From positions 44,112,193-44,176,192 of the forward strand of contig OY986439.1 of assembly GCA_963920525.1 (NCBI GenBank): DNA of 64,000 nt, read 5' to 3'. The notes below the pieces were generated by a model. The model saw only the letters and a program-made list of their open reading frames with translations. It searched no databases and was not told the DNA's origin. The translations under genes were made by a program, and so were the position numbers. This stretch comes from Dichetophora obliterata. Taxonomy: Eukaryota > Arthropoda > Insecta > Diptera > Sciomyzidae. Within the stretch, counting starts at the first letter, position 1. Each line of letters begins with the position of its first letter. Positions 55,794 through 64,000 of the stretch are shown here, one piece after another.

Positions 55794-56225
55794 TTGCTGA
55801 TTATTACTGAAGTAAAGCTGGAGCTAGTTGAACGATTCCGTATAATATTACAAGCTATTACTTGTGGACAAACTATTAGATCCGATATATTTGGTGATTA
55901 TGCATTTCAAATTGCTGAGCTTTATGTGAATGAATACAATTGGTACTATATGCCAGTTGCAGTTCACAAAGTTCTATTGAATGGCAAATATATAATAAAA
56001 ACAGTAGTGCTTTCTGTTGGACTTCTTACTGAAGAGCCGAAAGAAACTAGAAATAAGGATTACAAAAAATTTAGATTAATGCATTCCAGAAAATGTAGTA
56101 GAATTGCAACGAATACTGATGTGATGCATCAGTTATTGATTCCATCAGATCGATTTATAACGAGTCTAAAGTGTCAACCTAAAACTAGTAAGGAAATATC
56201 TTCGACTGGACCGAAGTTAAAATAG
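55794..56225 (+). pseudogene. uncharacterised transposon-associated protein fragment (143 codons)
   Basis: The ORF contains MPVAVHKVLLNGKYIIKTVV, LLTEEPKETRNKDYKKFRLM and HSRKCSRIATNTDVMHQLLI followed by PSDRFITSL. This pattern (a His-containing segment, an EA/EARNKD-like block and a ...SSDP.ISS-like end) recalls a conserved but unnamed region in many uncharacterised insect proteins that I associate with mobile elements. This comes from memory and not from a search. The preceding frame (55650-55793) is disrupted, so it is probably a fragment of a larger gene. I do not assign a reaction. It is read as a fossil because it lacks flanking coding sequence and lies in repeat-rich DNA. Confidence 0.45.
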
Positions 56226-56880
56226 CCCCACTGCCCTATTTTGGTTTATTCGATGTCTTTAATGTTGTATTATTTTGGTGACGTCACTTTTATAAGGCAT
56301 GGTTTTTATCCAAATATTTCACATTTGAAACTCAGAGTCCTTTTTATATATAATATATTTTTTTTTGGAATTTATAAAGTTTTTACTATAATGATGACGT
56401 CACTTTGAATGGATTGATGAAAATCCCAAGAATCGAGTGCATAGTTAAGATTTAAACAAATTTACAAAATTTGAAGCCATTGTACTAGTTTTTGTTGAAT
56501 TAATGGTTATTTTACTGATTTCATAAAGTCACTTTGCATGGGAGGACCCGTCGTAGATAAGTGGGTTTTCACGGGGTTAAACCCTCCTTTGCAATCCAGA
56601 ATATTTTAATATATTGAATAAAAACACAGATATTCCAAATTATTTAATTTTGCCAAAACATGAAGATAAATTGAAAATTGTATATGAGTAGTTTGGTTAG
56701 AAATTAAGTTAAATATGATACAATATAAATATCTTATTTTATTTTTTTGCAAACTAATTAATGTGCGCAGTTACTAGTCCAGAATATTTGGTTGCAAAAC
56801 AATTAATACATAAAACATTTTCATGAACCTCAAATCTGACAGTAAAGTTGCAAAAAATTCAAAAAGATCTAATAGCATGC
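56226..56880. other. AT-rich sequence with a mini-me-like fragment
   Basis: No gene. AAAGTCACTTTGCATGGGAG at about 56525 matches, inverted, the CTCCCATACAAAGTGACTT block of the mini-me-like element at 43.5 kb, so a short fragment of that family is present. Confidence 0.4.
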
Positions 56881-56896
56881 AGCGAACATATAAATC

Positions 56897-57392
56897 TTGT
56901 TCTCTAAGCTTTGGAAAATTTTCGGAAGAACGATAAAGAAGCATTTAAAGATATATTTAATAAAATTAAGATATGCAATTCTTAACTTGGAATGGAAATA
57001 TGTAAGTCTCGTTTATCAATGTAACGGCAGAAATAGCAGAGGATTTTTATCGAGTTATGTTTTCTATTCCAAAAATAAATAAGTTAAACATTAAATCTTT
57101 TCAAACCGCCATAAGTTCCTTGTATCCAAATAAATTAGATATAGAAAAGTTAGGAACCGAACTTGAGTTAAAGAAAACTAAATGGACCAACAATAGAAAT
57201 AAGGAATGCAGAACAGCTCTTAAAATTCTGGAAATAACTGTCACTTTGCCCTGTAGAACAGCTTCCAGTGAACGTTCCCTTTGCACATTAAAGTTTTTGA
57301 AATTTTTTTTGACATTTTCACAAATTGGCTTCGCTCTGTACACAATTGGCTTCGTTTCCACAAATAAGTATATAAATGTTTATCTTTTTTAA
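56897..57392 (+). pseudogene. hAT transposase C-terminal fragment (dimerisation region)
   Basis: The open frame at 57057-57392 contains LYPNKLDIEKLGTELEL, then CRTALKILEITVTLPCRTAS and SERSLCTLKFLKFFL. The run 'TLPCRTASSERSLCTLK' matches the C-terminal dimerisation motif of hAT transposases (TLPV.TAS.ERSFS.LK in relatives with zinc-finger N-termini). An adjacent frame at 56897-57082 (FGRTIKKHLKIYLIKLRYAI) may hold a little more of it. The catalytic domain and N-terminal finger are missing. Confidence 0.65.
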
Positions 57393-57399
57393 ATATCTG

Positions 57400-58144
57400 T
57401 TTTCGTTGCTTAACTTAAACAAATACGAGTACTTGTCGACCTGCTCAAAACCATGGTATTGAAATTATGTTATATGTTTAGAATTAAAGGTACTGTCTGG
57501 TAAGTTGGGTCGAAAAAATTTTGTTTGCCTTTTTCATTAGCTATAATTGTGTAGAATATCATACTAAAAGTTCAAATTTAAATTCATAATGGTTCAAAAG
57601 TTATAAACCTCAGCCGACCGCGTCACAGCAGGTAGCTGACTTTACTTAAAACTTTAAACGCGTTTTCTGGAAAACTTCGCTTGCGAGATGGCAACTCTCA
57701 TAACCCAGTCAATTTTTAACGAATCATTATGTTTTTTTTTTTTTAACGCGTTATGAAATTGTTCATAGACCATAATCTGACCAATAATCTTCCAAATTCT
57801 TACCAATACATTGCATATTGGATTATTTACCAATAAAAATGTATCAATATTTTTAGCAAAAATGACAAACAATTTTTCAAACGAAGCCATATTGCTATTT
57901 TTTAGCAATTCCAAAAAAGTGGTCTATTCCATATCACACTCTTACTAAACAGGAAAATTTTTTGATTTTTGGTTTCAGATGATTCTTGCGACCTGTGGAT
58001 AGGTCGCCAGCTCGATTCGCTTGCCTGCTTTAGAATATTGATTAAATTATCTGAAAATTTTATACAATCTTCTTCAAAGTGCTATTAATATACCTAAAAA
58101 GTTTTAAGTACCTATATTTTTAACTTTTTTAAAAAAACATTCAT
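57400..58144. other. unassigned sequence
   Basis: AT-rich, with no recognised gene or bounded repeat. Confidence 0.4.
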
Positions 58145-58880
58145 GAAAATTAATTAGTTCTTATGATCTATGAAATTTTTACATGAATTAAATTGTGAGC
58201 TTTAGATCAAGTAAGTTTTTGAAGGAGGCAACAACAACAACAACAACTCTGTATAGAGTCAATCACTTAGCGGACTAGATAGTCTGTTTCGGAAATCGCT
58301 ACATTTTCCTCTTCAGTAGTCTTTGAGTGATTAATAGCCGATACTTATTGACTGCGACTAGCGACGAACGCCAATTGTCAAAAACTAGAACGCATGTTTT
58401 CTTATGAAGATGTATTTTTTAAAGACGGCACGACAAAGAGAGAACACGACCACAATTGTTGCTGCCGCAGACTTCAATCTATTTCTAATTTGATAGACGA
58501 CAAGAGCGAACATAGCAGAGTTTGTTTATGTTTTGTATGAAATACAGATTGTCGCTGTTGCGTTCATTATAATCAAGTCGTCGAGAATACTGCGATATTT
58601 CTCTCTGACGGCAAGTTTTCGTTTTGTCGGTGGACGACTGTTGCAGTCAATGTGTATCGGCTATAAGCTGTGATCAACTCACTGTTTAAACCAGTTATGA
58701 GTGCGCAGATTTTGGAATTCATTCTTTTTGAATTGTATGGCTGCTAATCATATGACATTTCAAAGCAGTAGGCTATTAATAGATCACCGCCATCAACTCT
58801 ATCAAGGTTGCCATCTGTTCTAGTTGCTTCTTTATTTATTTCAATATTCATTGGTGTTCGATAGTTTGACGAAAATGAAA
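58145..58880. repeat. repeat block, inverted copy of 50238-50640, with a nested MITE
   Basis: It carries GTGAGCTTTAGATCAAGTAA, an AAC microsatellite at about 58230-58249, TTCCTCTTCAGTAGTCTTTG, AGCTGTGATCAACTC, GATCACCGCCATCAAC and GTTGCCATCTGTTCTAGTTG, all inverted relative to the 50-kb copy. It is interrupted at 58335-58663 by an inverted-repeat insertion that the other copy lacks. Confidence 0.7.
58335..58663. mobile_element. small MITE with TAA duplication (PIF/Harbinger-like)
   Basis: The 329-bp insertion has ends TAGCCGATAC...ATTGACTGC and the matching inverted end GCAGTCAATGTGTATCGGCTA, flanked by TAA at 58332-58334 and 58664-58666. The homologous repeat at about 50450-50460 lacks it and so serves as a filled/empty comparison. 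No coding capacity. Confidence 0.72.
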
Positions 58881-59455
58881 ATTGCCTATTATACGGCCTT
58901 CTAATCAGACTGAGCCCTTAAAATAAATAAAATTTCATTAACTCTTTTCTTATTGACTGTTGAAATCGGTTAAGAGATTTGGAAAGATCTTAGGCCTTCA
59001 GAAATCCCTATGGAAATGAAAAAAAATATTATTTTGCTTCAGTAAACTCCCTCCCCCCCCCACTTATGAAATACCTATCTACGGCGTTGATGGAAGGTAG
59101 TCGTGGTTTTAATTAGATTTGCACAAATTTTATACATAAAGTGGATATTAAGAGTAAAAGCTTATTAGCTAAATTTGAAGTCATTAGGTTAATTTTTGTG
59201 TAATTTAAAGAGATTTTACCGTTTTGGTAAAGCTACTTTGTATGTGAGGTGGACATGGTTTTCATCTGATTTGGCTCATTTTCGAACTTGATCTGTATAT
59301 TTTAACCCTCATCGGTCCCCTGTATGCGCACGCATACAATTTTGATCTTTAACCTTGTATAAAATAAAAACGGTTCAGCGGAATGACCTTGTATTTTGCA
59401 AAGTAGAATTATTTTGCCTGAACAACCTAAAAAACCCGTTTTTGAATTTGTACCC

Positions 59456-59848
59456 TTACTGTATTTGCCTGTGCAATAAGGTTGATGTATATACCACAAT
59501 GTTGTCAGCATAAATGAGAATAGTGAAAAGTAGAAACTTAACATCATTGAAGACTACAACAAAACCAAGAGTGGAGTTGTTACTATGGTGATTCATATTT
59601 TTCTTTATTGTTCCCAAAATAGTCATGCGATTCTTATGTAAATCTTCTGCCAATTCATACAAAGTGAAAAAGTTGTCACACGTTACATTTCTGCCAGAAA
59701 GTCCTTCCACCAAATCCAAAACAACACGCCGTCCGAGATTACGTTCAGGAGTGGCATTACGAATACGACCAACATAAATTTGTGTGTTGTATGCATACCA
59801 GCTTTTTGAGTCGCATAGCACCCAAATTTTGATGCCATATTTCGCCAT
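59456..59848 (-). pseudogene. piggyBac transposase, central fragment (inverted)
   Basis: The minus-strand ORF contains KYGIKIWVLCDSKSWYAYN, LGRRVVLDLVEGL and VTCDNFFTLYELAEDLHKNR followed by TILGTIKKN. These are the central catalytic-core blocks of piggyBac (DDE_Tnp_1_7) transposases; the Asp in CDNFFT is one of the catalytic residues. The frame then degrades. The rest of the core is missing and the C-terminal part lies on the other strand. Confidence 0.88.
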
Positions 59849-59879
59849 ATTTCGCTACGCACACATGCAAACGAAAAGT

Positions 59880-60270
59880 CAATCGGGTGCCAATGGCAGT
59901 ATTTTTTAACATGCTTGATGTTAGTGCGTTGAATGCATTCGTGACGTTCATTGCATTATTCCCGAATTGGAAAAATTCTAAAACGAACCATAATATTCGT
60001 CGTCGCCTTTTTATCGAGGAGCTTGGATTGAATCTCGTTGAAAAACAGATCACTTAACGTAAAAAACAACCTCAAAGTAATGATGCTCCCAGTGTTATTC
60101 AAAGAATTCGGGAGATTCGCCATTTACCAAGTACATCAAAAGGAGGCCGATGCTACATCTGCACACATAAAAATAACAAAAATCTTTTTGCTACACGCTG
60201 TGAAAAGTGTAGAAATTTCATTTGTGCTGAACATAATTTCAATTTAAGCGAAAAACGTACAAATAATTGA
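59880..60270 (+). pseudogene. piggyBac transposase, C-terminal fragment
   Basis: The plus strand reads VPMAVFFNMLDVSALNAFVT and RRRLFIEELGLNLVEKQIT, then a TAA, then RKKQPQ and a Cys/His-rich end with RCYICTHKNNKN, RCEKCRNFICAEHNF and stop near 60270. This is the end of a piggyBac core plus its C-terminal cross-brace zinc domain. It lies directly next to the central fragment at 59456-59848 but on the opposite strand, so an inversion occurred within the element. One nonsense codon interrupts it near 60055-60060. Confidence 0.85.
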
Positions 60271-60740
60271 CAAAAGTTAAAAATTCAATTTTTTTTTCTA
60301 ATATATGTAATATTCTAATTAATTTCATTCTAAATCTACCTTTATGAAGTTCATATGTATTAATATGATAGTAAACAATGTAATAAACATAAAAAGTCAC
60401 AAAATATAAATGGTTGTTAATTTTTTTAGCTTTTTTGCAATTAAAAATATATGTGTATGCGCGCGCATACAATGGGACCAATTAGATGTATTTCTCGAGG
60501 GACCGATGAGGGTTAATATAAAGCTTATGTACTGACTTTCGTTACAAAATTACTGCTGTTATTGTGATCACAGACGGGCAGACGGACATGACTGAATCGA
60601 CTCAAGAGGTGAAGCTGATCACGAATATATACCGAATACCGAATATCATACCTGCCACGCCTCCTTCTGTGCGTTACAATTGTATTGACAAAGTTAATAA
60701 GCCCCTTACGCATTTTTATATGTGTGGGATATAAAAACAT

Positions 60741-61585
60741 TTGTTTTGAACTAAAAGATAAGATATTGATGATTAAAATTATCATCAAAGCTCGTCGAAT
60801 TTTTAAAATTTTTTCTTAAATCCATTTAAAAATCTAAATGAGGTCATTATTAAAAATAACCTTCTATAGACTCTATATTTAATTCTAAATTGAATAACAT
60901 ATCCTAAAAAATATACTTTTTTATCTAAATTGTTTTCATTGACTTTTTTTGTACGACCCGTCAATAAATGCATATTTTTATTAGTCTTGTTTTAATAACA
61001 AGAAAAAATAATGGCGTAGTGCTTGATAATCATTCCTATGAAATTTTAAAAATGTCCATTTTTGATAATTTATTACAGTTTATTTTTTAAGATTATAATG
61101 ATTGATTCTTTTCTGAATCTGATCAAAAAAGTGTTGATGTTATCTTTTCTGGTTCCAGAGTAACAGACTTGTTTTTCAAAAAAGAGCACATTTTTTACGA
61201 CTGTGCGACGTACAGCTGGTTATGTGAAAAGTATGAAAAGAAGAAAAATGAAACAGATTTAGGTTCATTAGCAATGACTTCTGATATTATGGTTCTCAGT
61301 TTTTAAAGCTATTTTGCTACAACTCTCTCTGGTAATCGAGACAGAGCTACATTTATTGCTCCAAAACACTCGCTATACACAAAAGGCTTACAAGCTTATA
61401 GCATATTCTACCCATTTTTGTACTACAGCCCCTTCTAGTGTTTGAGCTGGAGCAGCAAAATAGTGTCAAATTACTACTTTTTATACCGAATTTTCATGCA
61501 AATCGAAAGAACGGTAATAGATATTTGCAACTTAAATTTGTCAAGTGTTTAATGAAACAAGTTCATATTCACTTTTTATGTTTTA
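60741..61585. other. unassigned AT-rich sequence
   Basis: No gene or bounded repeat recognised. Confidence 0.4.
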
Positions 61586-63894
61586 CTAGCTGAAACCCGG
61601 CGCGTTGCTGCCACTCTCCCTTGTCAAACGCCCATAAAATGTTATCAGTTAAACAGCATGTCTAAATTGAGGTCAAATACTGAATTCCGAGACTGTGCGA
61701 CCTATATCCACAAAGCTATTCGATATAACAATTTTGGGTTGTATAGGAAGTGCCACGCCCTATTGATCACCCCTCATAGCACTTAATCAATGAAACTGCA
61801 TGTGTACATGGAGGTTGAATACCGAATACCAAAACTGTTCGACATATAACTCCAAAACTATTCGATAACACAAATTTGGGTTGTATGGGAGGTGCCACTC
61901 CCCTTTCCCTACGCCCATAAAATTTCGCCAATGAAACTGCATGTGTAAATTGAGGTTGAATACTGAATTCCGAGGCTGAGTTACCTATAACTCCGAAGCT
62001 ATTCGATATCGCAAATTTGGGTTAAGTTGGTGGTGTCACACCTCCCCGACAAACTCTAAAAAAATTTATCAGTAAATCTGCATGCGTAAATTTTGGTCAA
62101 ATACTGAATTCCGACGCTGTGCGACCTTGAACTCCAAAGCTATTCGATATCACAAATCTTTGTTGTATGGGAGGTGCCACTCCCCCTTGATCAACGCTCA
62201 TAAAATGTAATCAATTAAATTACATGTGTACAATGAGGTCCAATACTGAATTCAAAAACTGTGCGACCTATAATCCCAAAGATTATAGGTCGCTTGATAT
62301 CTTTAATTTGGGTTAAATAGGAGGTTTCACGCCCCCTTTTCGTACGCCCATAAAATTTAATTAATGAAACTGCATGTATAAATTGAGGGCGAATACTGAA
62401 TTCTGACGCTGTCAACCTATAACTTCAAAGCAATTCGATATCACCAATTTGGGTTAAATGAGAGGTGCCCCTCCTCCTTGTCCAACTCCCATAAAATTTT
62501 ATCACTGAAACGGTACGCTACACCTGCACAGCAAGTTTCACTATAAAAATGTGTAGAACTCCGGAATTGAAATTATTTCGAAAAAGTGGGAGTATATTTA
62601 ATGCGACCACGCCCATTTTTTGTACAGTTACTGACAGTAACTATCTGAACAAAATTACTAAATCTTAGTTTTTACGATCGAAACCGTCTGATATATATCC
62701 TTTATTTGGTTTGTGGTCGATAGCGCAAATTTGGCTTGTATGGGAGGTACCACGCCCCCTCGTCGAAACGTTACCAAACCTCACAGGAACACTCACTATC
62801 CTCGGCAGACATTGTTCTGCCACAGACCACCTTACTGCCATATACGAAAATGTCAAGAAATGCAAAATATATTCACTATTTCCAGTATAGCTGCCGAAAG
62901 TAGCCATACGCACTAAATAACCAAATTTTAGTCTAATACGATCAAAACCATGCGAAATGTAGCATTTTTGTTGTTTTGCAAGCGGTAAAAAGGGGTGCGG
63001 GAAAATATTTCCCTTGAACCATCTCGTAATCGAAACAAATCGACTGCCCAAATTTCAGCTCAATTTAGGTTAAGACTGGCGCACTTTACTTCACTCGACG
63101 CTAACTCCCTGAAAAGTGAATTTAACTAAAGTGGGACAGGCCTATTTTTAGTGCACTTGCCGAGAGTAATTTTTGTCCAACACGATACAAACCGTTGAAA
63201 TAAAACGTTTTCATTGGTTTGTGGGCAGTAAAAGGGGGGCGTGAAACCAATTTTTAGTATAGTTGCTGACAGTAACAGTACAAACTAAAGCAACATTTTA
63301 GCTCAATAGACCCAGTAGTCAATTTTAATGATTTCTCAAAAAGTGGGTGTGGGTGTGGCTATATAGCGATGACGCCTTTTTTTAGTTCAGTTGCCGAAAG
63401 TAGCCATACAAACTTAGGTATCACATGTTAGTCTCATACGGCCAAAACTGCTTGAAATATAGCATTTTCACTGATTTGTGGGCGCAAAAAGGGGGCGTGG
63501 AAACCAATTTTTCGTACAGTTACTGTCAGTAACTACACAAACCAAAGTACTAAATTTAAGTCTTATACGACCAAAACCGTCTGAAATTAAGCATTTTTAT
63601 TTCTTTGTGGGCGGTAAAAGGGGGCGTGGAAACCCATTTTAAGCACAGTTATCGACAGTAACCGTACATACTAAATTGCAAAATTTTAGCCTTATACGAC
63701 CCAAACTGACTGAAATATAACATTTTTATTGATTTGGGGGCGGTAAAAGGGGGTGTGGCACATTTTTCCCCTCAACCATCTCGTACCTGAAACAAATCGG
63801 CTGCCAAAATTTCAGGTCAATCGGTTTAGTAGTTTTGGAGTCTATAGACATCACACAGCCAGACACACATCGTTTTGCTTTTTATATATATAGA
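61586..63894 (-). mobile_element. Helitron-like non-autonomous element with internal tandem repeats (inverted copy)
   Basis: On the minus strand the element would start TCTATATATATAAAAAGCAA at 63894 and end GGCAGCAACGCGCC-GGGTTTCAG-CTAG at 61586, followed by T. The TC start, the short hairpin nine bases before CTAG, and the trailing T fit a Helitron; the base before TC is G instead of the expected A. Internally, units of about 135-140 bp with GGGAGGTGCCAC, GGTCGCACAG and CATGCAGTTTCATTGAT type motifs occupy 61600-62500, and units of about 130 bp with GGGCGGTAAAAGGGGGCGTG occupy about 63200-63960. No replicase gene is present. Confidence 0.5.
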
Positions 63895-64000
63895 CATTGA
63901 TTTGTGGGCGGTAAAAGTGGGCGTGAAAACATTTATATATAGTGACCGCCTCTTGGAGCACCTATACAGTAAGTTTCACTGTAAAAGTGTATAGAACTCT
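63895..64000 (-). repeat. second partial copy of the Helitron-like repeat at the window edge
   Basis: GATTTGTGGGCGGTAAAAG and CAGTAAGTTTCACTGTAAAA match 63590-63620 and 62528-62548 inside the element to the left. Another copy therefore continues beyond the window, joined at the TC end of the first. Confidence 0.55.

Larger units (their letters stand above)
59306..60512. mobile_element. piggyBac element with TTAA duplication, internally rearranged
   Basis: The 1,207-bp element is flanked by TTAA at 59302-59305 and 60513-60516. Its ends are CCCTCATCGGTCCC and the exact inverted copy GGGACCGATGAGGG. Just inside each end is a palindrome, TGTATGCGCACGCATACA at 59321-59338 and TGTATGCGCGCGCATACA at 60454-60471, matching the subterminal repeats usual in piggyBac elements. 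It is about half the length of an autonomous piggyBac and holds two transposase fragments on opposite strands. Confidence 0.9.
58881..60740 (-). mobile_element. mini-me-like repeat (minus strand), split by a piggyBac element
   Basis: On the right (60520-60740) the minus strand reads GGAGGCGTGGCAGGTATGAT, GAGTCGATTCAGTCATGTCC and GTCTGCCCGTCTGTGATCAC. On the left (about 59205-59301) it has the complement of AAAGTAGCTTTACCAAAACG and AACCATGTCCACCTCACATA. These blocks occur in the same order in the copy at 43.3-43.8 kb; here they are separated by the piggyBac at 59306-60512. The left boundary is not clear; related text may begin around 59090. Confidence 0.5.

Noticed and set aside
60038..60247. 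69-codon plus-strand ORF starting with MKNRSLNVKNN
   Set aside because: Out of frame with the piggyBac C-terminal fragment, which reads in the neighbouring frame with its zinc-domain cysteines.

Overview
The window is a gene-poor, AT-rich stretch of an insect genome, most likely a brachyceran fly and possibly a fruit fly of the tephritid type. That reading rests on the repeats: an Osvaldo/Ulysses-like Ty3/gypsy element primed by tRNA-Lys, mini-me-like GTCY repeats, and mariner, piggyBac, hAT and PIF/Harbinger remnants. The species assignment is an inference. I see no convincing host protein gene; everything recognisably coding belongs to transposable elements.

The centre (about 10.1-28.4 kb) is one nested structure. 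A LINE with an APE-type endonuclease and a reverse transcriptase has been split by a 14,351-bp Ty3/gypsy LTR retrotransposon (11953-26303). The two LTRs are 2,561 bp each, with no difference that I found, and are flanked by a 4-bp AAAT target duplication. The element has a tRNA-Lys primer site, gag, pol joined to gag by a textbook -1 frameshift signal (GGGAAAC followed by a hand-drawn H-type pseudoknot), and a polypurine tract. Where an env gene might sit, it carries an intact 670-codon ORF encoding a Ulp1/SENP-like (C48) cysteine protease with its His-Asp-Gln-Cys residues present. That SUMO-protease-like cargo is the most interesting item. Its stop codon overlaps the polypurine tract, so it belongs to the element.

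Left flank (1-10.1 kb): a possible hAT MITE relative, a 1.3-kb element with inverted ends and a TTGAA duplication (4144-5456), one arm of a fold-back family (about 5.72-6.57 kb), a minus-strand LINE RNase H fragment (6.57-7.74 kb) and tRNA-like sequences near 9.5-9.8 kb.

Right flank (28.4-64 kb): a complete tRNA-derived SINE with a 13-bp duplication (29362-29697); a PIF/Harbinger-like MITE with TTA duplications (31952-32385); two damaged mariner-like elements (34159-35451 and about 35673-36764); two inverted arrays ending in CTAG that look like non-autonomous Helitrons (to 38839, and 61586-63894); a hAT MITE nested in another inverted-repeat element (39243-40148); a mini-me-like element (43.3-43.8 kb) and a second one split by a rearranged piggyBac (59306-60512); a 2,575-bp fold-back element with an 8-bp duplication (45943-48517); another non-autonomous hAT (50157-51062) sharing a block with 58.15-58.88 kb, which itself holds a small TAA-flanked MITE; and degenerate mariner (54.5 kb) and hAT (57.2 kb) transposase fragments. 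The remaining stretches are AT-rich sequence in which I see no gene.

The genes do not form a host pathway. The only working set is gag, pol and the Ulp1-like protease of the LTR element; all other transposases and LINE ORFs seen here carry disabling changes.
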